Assembly: GCF_002706375.1 (NCBI RefSeq)
Contig: NZ_CP017706.1
Span: forward strand, 558,001-622,000
From: Lactobacillus amylovorus DSM 20531
Lineage (GTDB): Bacteria; Bacillota; Bacilli; Lactobacillales; Lactobacillaceae
DNA length: 64,000 nt
Reading direction: 5' to 3'
How positions within the stretch are numbered: the stretch's first letter is position 1; each line of letters opens with the position of its first letter. The notes under the pieces are model-generated. The model was not told the origin of the DNA. It was given only the letters and a program-made list of their open reading frames with translations, and searched no databases. Both the position numbers and the translations under genes were made by a program. Of this stretch, positions 16,513-25,371 are shown in pieces.

Positions 16513-17325
16513 TTATTTTGGCAATAATTTTAAAAAATTACTGTATCCACTTAGCGATAGAATTTTTCTAATAGTTTCTTTAGATAAATTATCCCTGGCA
16601 AAAACCGCTTTGTAATATAGAGCTAATTCTTTATATCCTATAAATAATGGATCTTCTGGTAATAATTCTATTTCTTTTAAGGCACTATCAATATTTTTAG
16701 GATTATTATTGTCATAACAATTTTGCAAATAGTTTATAGCTATTGAGGCAATTAATTCTTGAACGTATTTATCACTATCTTTAATCATTTTAAAATGATT
16801 AAAGATAGAATTAACCATTACAGTTAGTTCTTCAAAACTAAAAATAATCATTGAAGTACTAAAAAGTTGCAATGAAAAAGTATCCCAATTATCAGTATTA
16901 AAGATTTCGCTTTTAATCCTTCTTTTTTCTTCAGAACTAATATGCTTCAAATTTTTTTGTATAGAACATTTCATTAATTTAGCTAATAAAATTAAATGGT
17001 CATCATATTTTAGTTCTTCAATTCGTGTTACAATGTGATTTATTTTATCGAGATTCTGTTCATAAAAAGCCTGTTGTAATTTTTTAGTTAATATTTCCTG
17101 TTCTGAAAGTTTATTTGTTTTTATTTCTCGAAAAAATCTTACAACATCAATTCCGTGTAAAGTCAAAATCCTCATTAAATCATTTACATTTATATCAAAT
17201 AAATTTCTTTCGACTTTCGAATAATATGAAACAGACAAAACAGAACCAACCATTTCTTTTTGTGATAGTCCCAATTCTTTTCTCTTATTTTTTAATGCAC
17301 TTCCAACTAAAATTGTATTTTCCAT
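16513..17325 (-). CDS. Rgg/GadR/MutR-family transcriptional regulator
   Basis: A 270-residue regulator. The ATG at 17325 follows AGGTGATTAAG; a GTG nine bases upstream falls inside that site. Residues 8-60 form an XRE-type helix-turn-helix (LKNKRKELGLSQKEMVGSVLSVSYYSKVERN). The rest is the all-helical repeat domain that in Rgg and MutR proteins binds short peptides. MutR-type regulators commonly activate lantibiotic operons. It is the first gene of the leftward series, and two identical palindromic elements lie downstream before the 18-residue ORF and the precursor. Peptide sensing and activation are inferred from family and context. Confidence 0.85.
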   Translation of the reverse strand: MENTILVGSALKNKRKELGLSQKEMVGSVLSVSYYSKVERNLFDINVNDLMRILTLHGIDVVRFFREIKTNKLSEQEILTKKLQQAFYEQNLDKINHIVTRIEELKYDDHLILLAKLMKCSIQKNLKHISSEEKRRIKSEIFNTDNWDTFSLQLFSTSMIIFSFEELTVMVNSIFNHFKMIKDSDKYVQELIASIAINYLQNCYDNNNPKNIDSALKEIELLPEDPLFIGYKELALYYKAVFARDNLSKETIRKILSLSGYSNFLKLLPK

Positions 17326-17554
17326 CTTAATCACCTATAAGCAGATTTAAAAATTTTATTATGGCCAATTATAGTATTAAACGCAAAAGAAATCAGACTT
17401 TAGCGTCTGCTATTGCGTCATTTTTTTACGCGAAAAAATAGCCTTAATTTATCTTCGTAAAACGTTGATAAATCAAGGTTAATCAATCTAAATGAAACTT
17501 TATAATACTGATTAGAAGTAGTGAACACTTAAAAGCAATTGCTTGTAGTCTTTA

Positions 17555-17599
17555 AAGACATTTATCGAATAAAATGATTCGATAAATGTCTTAAAAAGT
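17555..17599. repeat. 45-bp hairpin repeat, right copy
   Basis: A same-orientation near copy of 7830-7874 with a perfect 16-bp stem (AAGACATTTATCGAAT/ATTCGATAAATGTCTT). Here it lies 13 bases outside the right-hand IS rather than inside an IS end, so it is probably a relic of the end of another copy of the left-type IS. It forms a direct repeat around the lanthipeptide DNA. Confidence 0.75.
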
Positions 17600-17737
17600 A
17601 TTGCCAACTAGGCAATGTCATTAAGTTAAGACATTGACAATTAATATTAGACTTTTAAAGCACTGATTTAACATTTAATTGGTTAAATTGGTGCTTTTTT
17701 CGTACAACAAATAAGGCATAGCACAGATTCTGCTTTT

Positions 17738-19117
17738 TTAAGCTACGCGATATAAATAATATACAGCTGATTTGGGCTTAATATTTCTCTTGTCCTTGCG
17801 GCCTGGTCTAATTGGAATGGTATAATAGCTGATCTGAATAAGGATCCGTTCAAAATCTTGCGTTAAAGAAGAAGCCAAATACATGCTCTGAATAATCAAG
17901 CATGATTGCTTGAAATTGATGGCATATTGATACTTGCAATGCTTTTGCGGAATATAGGCCTGTGCATCAATTTGACTGATTGCATTAAACATAATCATAT
18001 GGGCATAAATTTCCATTTCAATAAATTTATCTTGTTTGGAATGGAACTGTACGCTGCCTAAAGAATACTTCAATTTCTTGAAGGAGGTCTCAATACCCCA
18101 ACGCAGATGATAAAGCTCTTTAATTCTTTTTAGCGAATAATTTTTTCGATCAAGATTGGTTAGCACAACTTCCCATTCTTCTTTGCCTGATTTGGCATCA
18201 TTAATTCTAAATTTGCAGGCTCGAAATTTTATTGTGCATAACTTGCCAAAATCCCAGCTTAGATCCTGGGTATTTTTAGAGCGATACTTAATATATTGGC
18301 GATAATGATGCTGGACATGGTGAATATTCTCACTGGCTTTATGCGTGATGTAGTAATAGTTAGAAGTAGTTACCAGGCAGGAAATCTCACGATCACATTC
18401 TTGATCAGGCAATGTCGTTATTTCTTTAACTCCGCCTTGTCCAGCCTTAGTTCGTATTATGTAATGACAGTTAGACAGGCGATTGCAGTTTTCAATCATA
18501 TTGAAACTAGTGTAGCTACGATCCATTGTTACAATATATGGACCACAATTCAAAGCTTTAAGCATTTGAACAGCCGCTTTGCGTTCATCCATTTCTGATT
18601 TAGGCTGAAAAATACAATCCTGGTAGGTATTATTCAATAGATCATATAAGGCATTAACGTGAATTTGTCAATAGGGTTTCTTTTTATGAGAAGAAGCTTG
18701 TACAATGTTATTCAATTTCGGATTCCAGATTTGATTAAAGTCAGAGCCATCAATGGCAAACAAACGGTAGTGATGATCAAAAAGTTGAATATTAAATAGA
18801 TTTTGATTAAAAACAGTCAGAATATGTTTAAAACAAGCAGGAGAAAGCTGGCTTTTGCGTTGAACATAGGCAGAAGTACTAACTACTTTATCGTTCTTTT
18901 TAGTTGCATCTTCGCCAAAAGCTTTAAAGAGTTCACTGTTTAAATTCTGACCTTGCATGTTAATTGTAGTTTTAAGGACTGTCGCTGCATTTAAAGTGCG
19001 TTTCCTGGTAAAAGCATGAGGATTATTAATAAAATCGTGAATATGATCCCCAGTATTATTGATAATTTGATCAAGACGTTCTAGAATATTCTTATGAAGG
19101 GCTTTCATAATTAACAC
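17738..19117 (-). pseudogene. IS4-family transposase with one nonsense codon
   Basis: Read from 19117, the frame is open to a TGA at 18668-18670 and then continues in the same frame to 17738. The intact left copy has TGT (Cys) at the matching position in VYCQIHVNALYD. The stop falls between the first Asp (FAIDGSDF) and second Asp (VTMDRSYTSF), so no active product is expected. The protein is clearly related to the left transposase (for example HLRWGIETSF and VQFHSKQD are shared) but differs at many positions, so the two IS are relatives, not recent copies. Confidence 0.88.
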
Positions 19118-19160
19118 CAGCTTTCTGGCAATAATTTTGAAGGTTTAAAATATATAAGAT

Positions 19161-19232
19161 AGGCGAAAAGGCAGGTCTTTTCGCCTTTATTTTATACAAA
19201 AAAAGAGATCGAATCCAAATGATTCGATCTCT
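19161..19232. repeat. paired hairpins at the IS outer end
   Basis: Two stems lie between the terminal repeat and the transposase start: AGGCGAAAAG/CTTTTCGCCT (19161-19186) and a 12-bp stem, AGAGATCGAATC/GATTCGATCTCT (19204-19232). Both are bordered by T or A runs, suitable for stopping transcription into the IS. Confidence 0.6.
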
Positions 19233-19276
19233 AAAAAAGCACCCTTAATTGTCAATGTCTTAACTTAATGACATTG

Positions 19277-19294
19277 GATTTTTTCTCAACGCTT
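19277..19294 (-). terminator. other half of the split terminator, with right target duplication
   Basis: GATTTTTTC at 19277-19285 repeats 6242-6250. TCTCAACGCTT at 19284-19294 is the arm complementary to 6232-6242. Before insertion the two arms formed the terminator downstream of the frame ending at 19337. Confidence 0.8.
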
Positions 19295-19336
19295 CTTTTA
19301 TCTATATTGACCTATTACAATATCTTCTATTTAACT

Positions 19337-19621
19337 TTATTTAGCTGCAGTAACTGCTGCTTCTTCCTTAGCTTCCTTGGATAATCCAGCAAGGTCACCT
19401 AACAATGTAAAATCAATTTGAGTTGCTAGATCTGGCTTTTTACGTAAGAAATCAACTTCAGATGGTTTAACATTTTCGGTCGGATTATCTTTATCAATTA
19501 ACTCTTGTGAGATTTCACTGTCAGTTAAATTCTTATCTTCTAATACGCTTTCTGTTTCTTTGTCATGAAAAACGCCTTCTTCAACTCTTATTGAAGTTGC
19601 TTTTACAAAAAGGTTTAGCAA
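19337..19621 (-). pseudogene. gene remnant or small unidentified protein
   Basis: A 94-codon frame, acidic and Ala/Glu-rich, ending FTLLGDLAGLSKEAKEEAAV. The only available start is a TTG at 19621 with no ribosome site, and no ATG or GTG lies inside the frame. It therefore looks like the 3' part of a longer gene whose beginning has been lost. The split terminator directly downstream shows it was once a real gene end. I do not recognise the family. Confidence 0.4.
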
Positions 19622-19693
19622 AACGTACTTTTTTATTTAACTGCAGCAAAAAAGCATCAGACTACCATTTAGTAGCCCAATGACCTTTCTCAA

Positions 19694-20341
19694 TTATAAA
19701 GTGATTTCACCACTAGCGATCAATTCGTCGCACTTAGTTGGTTCAAATTCTGCACCAACTTCAAAGTTGTCAGGAACAACCATGATGCCACGCTTTTGAG
19801 GTGCGTGTGGCAAACCAAGTTCTCTAGCTGAACAAATCATACCGTATGAATCAACGCCACGTAATTCACCTGGCCAAATTTGTTGACCGTTTGGCATCAA
19901 AGTACCTGGAAGTGCAACAACAACCTTTTGACCTTGAGCAATGTTAGGAGCACCACAAACGATTTGGTGTTCTTCACCGTTACCAACTTCAACAGTAGTT
20001 ACGTGAAGGTGGTCTGAGTCAGGGTGCTTTTCACAAGTCTTAACATAGCCGTAAACAAGAGTTGGCTTGCCGTATGCTAACTTGTCGTCAAAGCCTGCTT
20101 CAGCAAGCTTCTTGTTAAGAGCTTCAAGTTCATCATCTGAAAGCTTAACTGGACCATTTGGCAATTTGTCAAAGTCAATCAACTTATCAACGTTGAAGAA
20201 GTTATAACCAATAGTCTTACCTTCATCGTTGGTTACGCGAGTAACGTCTTCTTTTTCTTCAAATGAGCTGCGTCCTTCATCATGACCCAAGATAACGATC
20301 AAAGTGTTAGGATAAGCTTCTTTATTAGTACTAGTAATCAT
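19694..20341 (-). CDS. ytpR: YtpR-type tRNA-binding domain protein
   Basis: A 215-residue protein. The ATG at 20341 is preceded by AGAGGAGATTTAAAAAGC; an upstream in-frame ATG at 20368 would overlap the thioredoxin gene and lacks a better site. Residues 1-95 are the DUF4479 region. Residues from about 100 form the OB-fold tRNA-binding domain seen in MetRS and PheT (VKTCEKHPDSDHLHVTTVEVG, VCGAPNIAQGQKVVVA, GMICSARELGL). The role in the cell is unclear; RNA binding is inferred from the domain. It follows the thioredoxin gene by about 20 bases. Confidence 0.9.
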   Translation of the reverse strand: MITSTNKEAYPNTLIVILGHDEGRSSFEEKEDVTRVTNDEGKTIGYNFFNVDKLIDFDKLPNGPVKLSDDELEALNKKLAEAGFDDKLAYGKPTLVYGYVKTCEKHPDSDHLHVTTVEVGNGEEHQIVCGAPNIAQGQKVVVALPGTLMPNGQQIWPGELRGVDSYGMICSARELGLPHAPQKRGIMVVPDNFEVGAEFEPTKCDELIASGEITL

Positions 20342-20360
20342 GCTTTTTAAATCTCCTCTT

Positions 20361-20681
20361 TTAGTCAAGTGATCGCAAAAATTTTTCTACTTCATCTTTA
20401 GTTTTACGGTCCTTATTTACTAGTCTACCAATTTCTTTGCCATCTTGGTAGACAACAAATGAAGGAATTCCCATAATCATTAATTTTTTTGCAACGTCAA
20501 TTGAGTCATCACGGTCAATTTTGTAAAATTTAGCTTCTGAAAAATCCTTTTCAATTTCTGGCAAAAATGGATCAAGGAAGCGGCAGTCTGGGCACCATGC
20601 TGCTGAAAATTCCAAGACAACGCGACCAGACTTAGTAATTTCTTGTAACTTGTCTTCAGTTAATGCTTTAATTTCTTCCAT
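20361..20681 (-). CDS. thioredoxin-like protein (YtpP type)
   Basis: A 106-residue thioredoxin fold with the redox motif WCPDC (FSAAWCPDCRFLDPF) and the cis-Pro segment MGIPSFVVY. The Cys-Pro-Asp-Cys centre matches YtpP-type proteins rather than the main thioredoxin (WCGPC). It pairs with ytpR downstream, the usual Firmicutes neighbourhood. It probably acts as a cytosolic disulfide reductase. Confidence 0.88.
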   Translation of the reverse strand: MEEIKALTEDKLQEITKSGRVVLEFSAAWCPDCRFLDPFLPEIEKDFSEAKFYKIDRDDSIDVAKKLMIMGIPSFVVYQDGKEIGRLVNKDRKTKDEVEKFLRSLD

Positions 20682-20746
20682 TTTTTATGCCTCTATTCTT
20701 TCTTACTTTTTACAAGTATTATACAAAAATGCTGGCTTTTTGCAAA

Positions 20747-21403
20747 CTACTTGGTTTCAAAATGAGCATGCAATGCATAAATCGGATTGCCCTTTGCCGC
20801 AAATTTATGCTCATATTCAGTTTCAATGTTCTTTTCAACGATTTCTGGCTTTTCATGGTGTAAATCAACACTCACAAAATCGAAGAACATTCCGTAATTA
20901 TTCATACTTTGCACAGAATAAGCGAACAAGCCTGAATTATCAGTTTTAAATTCGATATGACCTTCTGGCTTCAACACTTCTTCATACTTACTTAAAAAGC
21001 TCTTATAAGTTAAACGACGCTTTTCATGACGAGCCTTTGGCCATGGATCACTAAAGTTCAAGTAGATTACGTCAGTGGTATTCTTGCCAAAAAAGCTGTT
21101 AATATCAGCCGCATCCCCACGCAAAATTTGCAAGTTATCCAAACCCTTTTCAAGCTTAGTTCGCAAGATAATACCAGCTGCAGTAGTTTGCAATTCTAAA
21201 GCAACGTAGTTTTTGTCGGGATGCATTTCAGCCAAGGTAGTAATAAAGTGACCCTTACCTGATCCTACTTCAATTTCAATTGGATGATCATTGTCAAAAC
21301 GTTCAGCCCAATCAATCTTCTTATCAGGATCTGGGTTTTGCAACACACTTTCAGGATGATCATTAACAAGCTTTACAGCCCAAGGTTTATTTCTTAATCT
21401 CAT
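20747..21403 (-). CDS. trmB: tRNA (guanine-N7-)-methyltransferase
   Basis: TrmB makes m7G46 in tRNA from S-adenosylmethionine. The 218 residues show the SAM-binding motif EVGSGKGHF (about 42-50), NYVALELQ, and the family signature NFSDPWPKARHEKRRLT. It follows ecsB by 11 bases, so the ecsA-ecsB-trmB series probably shares a transcript. Confidence 0.94.
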   Translation of the reverse strand: MRLRNKPWAVKLVNDHPESVLQNPDPDKKIDWAERFDNDHPIEIEVGSGKGHFITTLAEMHPDKNYVALELQTTAAGIILRTKLEKGLDNLQILRGDAADINSFFGKNTTDVIYLNFSDPWPKARHEKRRLTYKSFLSKYEEVLKPEGHIEFKTDNSGLFAYSVQSMNNYGMFFDFVSVDLHHEKPEIVEKNIETEYEHKFAAKGNPIYALHAHFETK

Positions 21404-21414
21404 TTCTCTATTCC

Positions 21415-22653
21415 CTATCTAATTCCAAAGTTCTTTTGATTCATTTTTCTAACGCGATTTGGCAAGTAAGTGGCAACTACCAATGCGGTAAACACGAGTA
21501 AAATACCAATTGCTTCAAATAAGTTTACATTAATTGGCAATAACAATAACCAGAAAATACTGATTAATACCCATTGAATCAGCAAGCCTAAAGTTAATAC
21601 TTTGACCAAGTCCTTGCCACGATCTTGACGTTCAATTGGGTAAACACGATACATAAAGTTACGGTCGAATTCGGTTGCCATTGGCAATAATTGGTAAACA
21701 GTCAAGAAGATCACCAAGCATGATAAGCCAAGCGCCCAGCGCCAATCTTGCACTAACCATGAAATCAAAATTGCGAAGACGGTCATTCTAACCAGCAAGT
21801 TCAAATACTCTGGATTTCTAAGTAGTGATCTTCTGTATAAGAACAAGTTAGGATTTTCTTTAGCAATTGACTTAGGCAAAAGGAAGTCCAAGTACTTTCT
21901 TCGCTTGATGCTTACTTGCTTTTCTTCGACATCGGTAAACATGCTGAAGACTGAATAAACACGGTCTTTTCTAGCCTTTTCGCTTTCTACAGCATAGCGC
22001 CAGTCAAAGAGCAGCTTTTTATTCATCTTATCGCCAAACGATGGCTTAAAGTTAGGCGCAAACAAGATAGTTCCAACTACACCTAAAGCCAAACCTACCA
22101 TTGGATAATAAGCGGAAAGAATTGCAATAAGCAAGGCAACTAAACTAACTAGTCCAAAACTTAGCTTTTTGCCAAAGTATAGATTGCTTTTTTCAATCTC
22201 TAGTTCCGTATCTTTGATAAAGAGCATAGCGAGCACCAACAAGATATAGCTCCAAACACTAATGCCGGCTTTAACTGTCGCAAATGGGAAGACAACCCCT
22301 GCCAGCAAGATTTCCAAAATAGCTGGTAAAACCAGGCTATATCTGTGCATGGGACTTAAATATTCATCCATCTGCTCATCTTGCGTGAACAGAAACTGCA
22401 TATCTGCTTCTTTGATTAAAGTAACAAAGCGTCCTGTCAAAAGAGGCAGCCATAAGATAAAACCAGTTAATGGCTTATAAAACCCAAGGTTAGTTGGCAT
22501 CGTCTTCATCGCTTCAGCATACCAAAACATCAATGCACCAACTAAAAAGATCAAAGCCAAAATAAAGAAGTCATTGAAAACAAGCGTTAAATATTTAACC
22601 GATTGTCTGAGATTCTCATTAAATCTCTTTTTAGCTAACTCACGCATTGCCAT
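21415..22653 (-). CDS. ecsB: ABC transporter permease EcsB
   Basis: A 412-residue membrane protein with about ten hydrophobic segments and a cytoplasmic loop around residues 205-250. It belongs to the EcsB family, the membrane partner of EcsA. In Bacillus the Ecs transporter affects secretion and intramembrane proteolysis by RasP; the substrate is uncertain. Its start overlaps the end of ecsA by 14 bases. Confidence 0.9.
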   Translation of the reverse strand: MAMRELAKKRFNENLRQSVKYLTLVFNDFFILALIFLVGALMFWYAEAMKTMPTNLGFYKPLTGFILWLPLLTGRFVTLIKEADMQFLFTQDEQMDEYLSPMHRYSLVLPAILEILLAGVVFPFATVKAGISVWSYILLVLAMLFIKDTELEIEKSNLYFGKKLSFGLVSLVALLIAILSAYYPMVGLALGVVGTILFAPNFKPSFGDKMNKKLLFDWRYAVESEKARKDRVYSVFSMFTDVEEKQVSIKRRKYLDFLLPKSIAKENPNLFLYRRSLLRNPEYLNLLVRMTVFAILISWLVQDWRWALGLSCLVIFLTVYQLLPMATEFDRNFMYRVYPIERQDRGKDLVKVLTLGLLIQWVLISIFWLLLLPINVNLFEAIGILLVFTALVVATYLPNRVRKMNQKNFGIR

Positions 22654-23383
22654 GATCCTCTCTATTCAAAGCCAAATACAACTTATCAAATGGATCATCA
22701 GGTTTTAAGCCGTAGTGTTCACGAATGTCTTGCAAACTACCGATTATTTCAATCGTACCGTTGTTTAAAACAGCATAATTTGAAATAGCTTGTTGTGCAT
22801 CAGCCAAAACGTGAGTAGTCATGAGCACCATCTTACCGTTGGCAATAGCTTTTTTAATCAAATCAATTAAGTTAGCAACGGCTAAAGGATCAAGTCCTGT
22901 AAATGGTTCATCGATTACGAGTAAACTTGTATCTGCTAAAAAAGCAGAAACGATCATTACCTTTTGGCGCATCCCTTTTGAAAAGTGGATTGGCAACCAT
23001 TCCAGCTTGTCATCAAGTCTAAACATCTTAAGCAGTTCATGCGCTCTTTCCCAAGCCTTCTTTTCATCCAATTTGTAGCTAAGCATGGTCAATTCCAAAT
23101 GCTCTTTTAATGTCAATTCTGGATACAAAATTGGTGTTTCAGGAATATAAGCCACTTCACGCTTAAACTTCGTTGGTTGTTGAGTCAAAACTACGTCGTT
23201 TAAAGTGATCTTACCTTTTTGCGGTCTAAGCAAACCTAAAATATGCTTAATTGTGGTTGATTTACCGGCCCCATTTAAACCAATTAAGCCCAGCGCTTCA
23301 CCTGGTTTAATTTCTAAATTTATATCTTTAATAACCGGGACACCTGTATAGCCTCCAGTTAAATGTTCAATTTTTAATGTCAT
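22640..23383 (-). CDS. ecsA: ABC transporter ATPase EcsA
   Basis: A 247-residue ATPase: Walker A GLIGLNGAGKSTTIKH (about 36-51), signature HFSKGMRQKVMIV, Walker B LLVIDEPFTGLDP, and H-loop MTTHVLADA. It is coupled to ecsB by overlapping translation. It is divergently arranged from hit, the usual order in Firmicutes (hit / ecsA-ecsB). Confidence 0.93.
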   Translation of the reverse strand: MTLKIEHLTGGYTGVPVIKDINLEIKPGEALGLIGLNGAGKSTTIKHILGLLRPQKGKITLNDVVLTQQPTKFKREVAYIPETPILYPELTLKEHLELTMLSYKLDEKKAWERAHELLKMFRLDDKLEWLPIHFSKGMRQKVMIVSAFLADTSLLVIDEPFTGLDPLAVANLIDLIKKAIANGKMVLMTTHVLADAQQAISNYAVLNNGTIEIIGSLQDIREHYGLKPDDPFDKLYLALNREDHGNA

Positions 23384-23474
23384 TTTTCCTATCTTTCTTT
23401 ACTGAATTTCTACATATAGTATGATAGCATGAACTTAATAAGAAACTAAAGTTCAAACACAAGAGGTATATATT

Positions 23475-23906
23475 ATGGAAAAATTAGTAGATGATTGTTT
23501 ATTCTGTAAAATTATTCGCGGTGAAATTCCTAGTTACACCGTTTTTGAAAACGACGACGTTAAGGCTTTCTTGGATATCTCACAAGTAAACCCAGGTCAT
23601 ACTTTAATGGTGCCAAAGAAGCATATCGTTAACTTGTTTGACTACACCAAAGAAGATGCACAACAATACTTGCAATACATTCCTGAAATTGCCAATGCAA
23701 TCAATAAGGCCTTCCCTAACGTTACAGGTATGAACATCACCACCAATAATGGTAAATCTGCTAACCAAGTAGTTATGCACTCACACATTCACTTTATCCC
23801 TCGTTTTGAAGGCGATGGTTTGAAGCTCATGACTCGCAACAACGCTGACAAGTACGACGAAGCAAAATACAACGAAGTTGCTGATAAGATTAAAGCCCAA
23901 TTTTAA
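23475..23906 (+). CDS. hit: HIT-family nucleotide hydrolase
   Basis: A 143-residue histidine-triad protein. CLFCKIIRGEIPSYTVFEND at the start and VVMHSHIHFIPR with the His-x-His-x-His active site place it in the HinT branch, which hydrolyses AMP-lysine-type and similar nucleotide conjugates. It starts 90 bases from ecsA on the opposite strand and is followed after 11 bases by the YtxH-like gene. Confidence 0.93.
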   Translation: MEKLVDDCLFCKIIRGEIPSYTVFENDDVKAFLDISQVNPGHTLMVPKKHIVNLFDYTKEDAQQYLQYIPEIANAINKAFPNVTGMNITTNNGKSANQVVMHSHIHFIPRFEGDGLKLMTRNNADKYDEAKYNEVADKIKAQF

Positions 23907-23917
23907 GGAGTAAACAA

Positions 23918-24274
23918 ATGAAACGCTTTTTATTAGGAACAGTTTTTGGCGCTGCTTTTGGCTTTGTTTTTTCATGCATGAAGGACAGCGATGGCAATCG
24001 TCCTGGCAAACCATTGAAAGTTGAATTCGATGCCTTAAAACACGAAAGCAATCGTTTTGCTACTGCATTGCAAAATGCCAAGCAAGCTAGTCGTGAATTA
24101 AGCGAACAATTGCCTGCAGCACAACGCACTATTAGCGATATCAGTGATGATGTTGAAAAATATTCTAGACATATTCAACCTACAGTTGATCGCATGAAGC
24201 AAAAAGGCGAAGAGTTTAACAAAGATTTGAACTCATTTACTGGTTCAGACACTCAAGATGACGAAAAGGACTAA
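23918..24274 (+). CDS. YtxH-like small membrane-anchored protein
   Basis: A 118-residue protein with one hydrophobic N-terminal segment (FLLGTVFGAAFGFVFS). A long hydrophilic helical region with coiled-coil character follows (residues 35-105, rich in Glu, Gln, Lys and Asp). This resembles YtxH/DUF948-type proteins. It is preceded by AAGGAG and probably co-transcribed with hit. No biochemical function can be read. Confidence 0.75.
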   Translation: MKRFLLGTVFGAAFGFVFSCMKDSDGNRPGKPLKVEFDALKHESNRFATALQNAKQASRELSEQLPAAQRTISDISDDVEKYSRHIQPTVDRMKQKGEEFNKDLNSFTGSDTQDDEKD

Positions 24275-24391
24275 GAAAAATTAAAGAAAATTTGATTTTT
24301 CTGTGAATATTCGTTATTTAAAAACGATTTAGTCATTTTTATGGTATATTAGTTGACAGTTACTTATTTAAGGATGTGGAGATTTAATTAT

Positions 24392-25297
24392 ATGAAGAGT
24401 TATATGAAAAAAATTGCTGCAGTCGTAGCTGTAGCTGGTGTTGCATTATCAACTGCTGCTTGTTCTAACGGTGGTAGTAATTCTACTGTTGCTTCCTACA
24501 AGGGTGGTAAGATTACTCAACAACAATATTACGATGAAATGAAGAAGTCACAAGCTGGTAAATCAACTTTGGCTAACATGATTATCAACCGTGCTTTGGA
24601 ACAACAATACGGCAAGTACGTTTCATCAAAGAAAGTTGACAAGCAATACAACAACTACAAGAAGCAATACGGCTCACAATTTAGTGCTGTTTTACAACAA
24701 AACGGTATGACTGCTTCAAGCTTCAAGGAAAACTTAAAGACTAACCTTCTTTCTGAACAAGCATTAAAGCACATTAAGAAGATTTCAAAGAAGCAAGAAC
24801 AACAAGCTTGGAAGAGCTACCAACCTAAGGTAACTGTACAACACATTTTGGTTGCTAAGAAGTCAACTGCTCAAAGCATCATCAAGCAATTGAAGGATGG
24901 TAAGAGCTTTAAGAGCTTAGCTAAGAAGTACTCACTTGATACTGCTACTAAGAACAAAGCTGGTAAGCTTCCTGCATTTGACTCAACTGATAACACTCTT
25001 GACTCATCATTCAAGAACGCTGCATTTAAGCTTAAGACTGGTGAAGTAACTTCAGCCCCAGTTAAGTCACAATCTGGTTACCACGTAATTAAGATGATCA
25101 ACCACCCAGCTAAGGGTAAGTTTGCTGATCACAAGAAGGCTATCGATGACGAAGTTTACGCATCAATGGCTCAAGACCAAGCAATTATGAAGGACGTTAT
25201 CTCAACTGTTTTGAAACGTGCTGATGTTTCAATCAAGGATAACGACTTGAAGGACGTATTAGCATCATACGTTTCAACTACTAGCGCTACTAAGTAA
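24392..25297 (+). CDS. prsA: PrsA foldase lipoprotein
   Basis: PrsA is a membrane-anchored peptidyl-prolyl isomerase that folds secreted proteins outside the membrane. The ATG at 24392 is supported by GGAG ten bases upstream; an in-frame start 39 bases earlier has no site. The 301-residue product has a lipoprotein signal ending in the lipobox STAAC (Cys at about 23), a parvulin domain at about 130-225 (VQHILVAKKSTAQ ... GYHVIKMINH) and helical flanks. Surface-protein-rich lactobacilli depend on this chaperone. It is monocistronic, with its own terminator. Confidence 0.93.
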   Translation: MKSYMKKIAAVVAVAGVALSTAACSNGGSNSTVASYKGGKITQQQYYDEMKKSQAGKSTLANMIINRALEQQYGKYVSSKKVDKQYNNYKKQYGSQFSAVLQQNGMTASSFKENLKTNLLSEQALKHIKKISKKQEQQAWKSYQPKVTVQHILVAKKSTAQSIIKQLKDGKSFKSLAKKYSLDTATKNKAGKLPAFDSTDNTLDSSFKNAAFKLKTGEVTSAPVKSQSGYHVIKMINHPAKGKFADHKKAIDDEVYASMAQDQAIMKDVISTVLKRADVSIKDNDLKDVLASYVSTTSATK

Positions 25298-25321
25298 TAA
25301 ATATTTAGTTAGTAAATCAGC

Positions 25322-25361
25322 AAAAAAAGAGGTTAACTTTTTTGAAGTTAACCTCTTTTTT
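25322..25361. terminator. bidirectional terminator between prsA and yhaM
   Basis: A 15-bp perfect stem with A runs on one side and T runs on the other, in the gap between two genes that converge here. It can serve both strands. Confidence 0.85.
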
Positions 25362-25371
25362 CGTGCACTTT

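Larger units (their letters stand above)
6251..19276. mobile_element. 13-kb composite transposon carrying a lanthipeptide locus
   Basis: Two IS4-like elements in inverted orientation (6251-7911 and 17613-19276) bracket the locus. The outermost 26 bases are identical inverted repeats (6251-6276 and 19251-19276). The whole unit is flanked by the 9-bp direct repeat GATTTTTTC. Neither IS has this repeat on its inner side (inner flanks begin TTTAAATAT and end GCCAACTAG), so the duplication belongs to the pair, not to either IS alone. The DNA between the two IS is visibly richer in A+T than the genes outside. Joint transposition is inferred from this geometry; it would be tested by finding the empty site in a related strain. 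Confidence 0.8.
17613..19276 (-). mobile_element. IS4-like insertion sequence, right copy, disabled
   Basis: 1,664 bases with 32-bp perfect terminal inverted repeats (17613-17644 and 19245-19276). It lies inverted relative to the left copy, whose outer 26 bases are identical. Its transposase gene has one nonsense codon. Two hairpins (19161-19186 and 19204-19232) sit between the end and the gene, as in the left copy. Confidence 0.85.

Noticed and set aside
18668..18670. In-frame TGA in the right IS transposase read as selenocysteine
   Set aside because: Position equals a Cys in the intact relative, but no SECIS-like structure or selenoprotein genes are seen and lactobacilli normally lack the pathway. 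A plain nonsense mutation is simpler.
19337..19621. A normal small gene with a TTG start
   Set aside because: No ribosome site precedes the TTG and no other start exists in the frame, so it is listed as a probable gene remnant.
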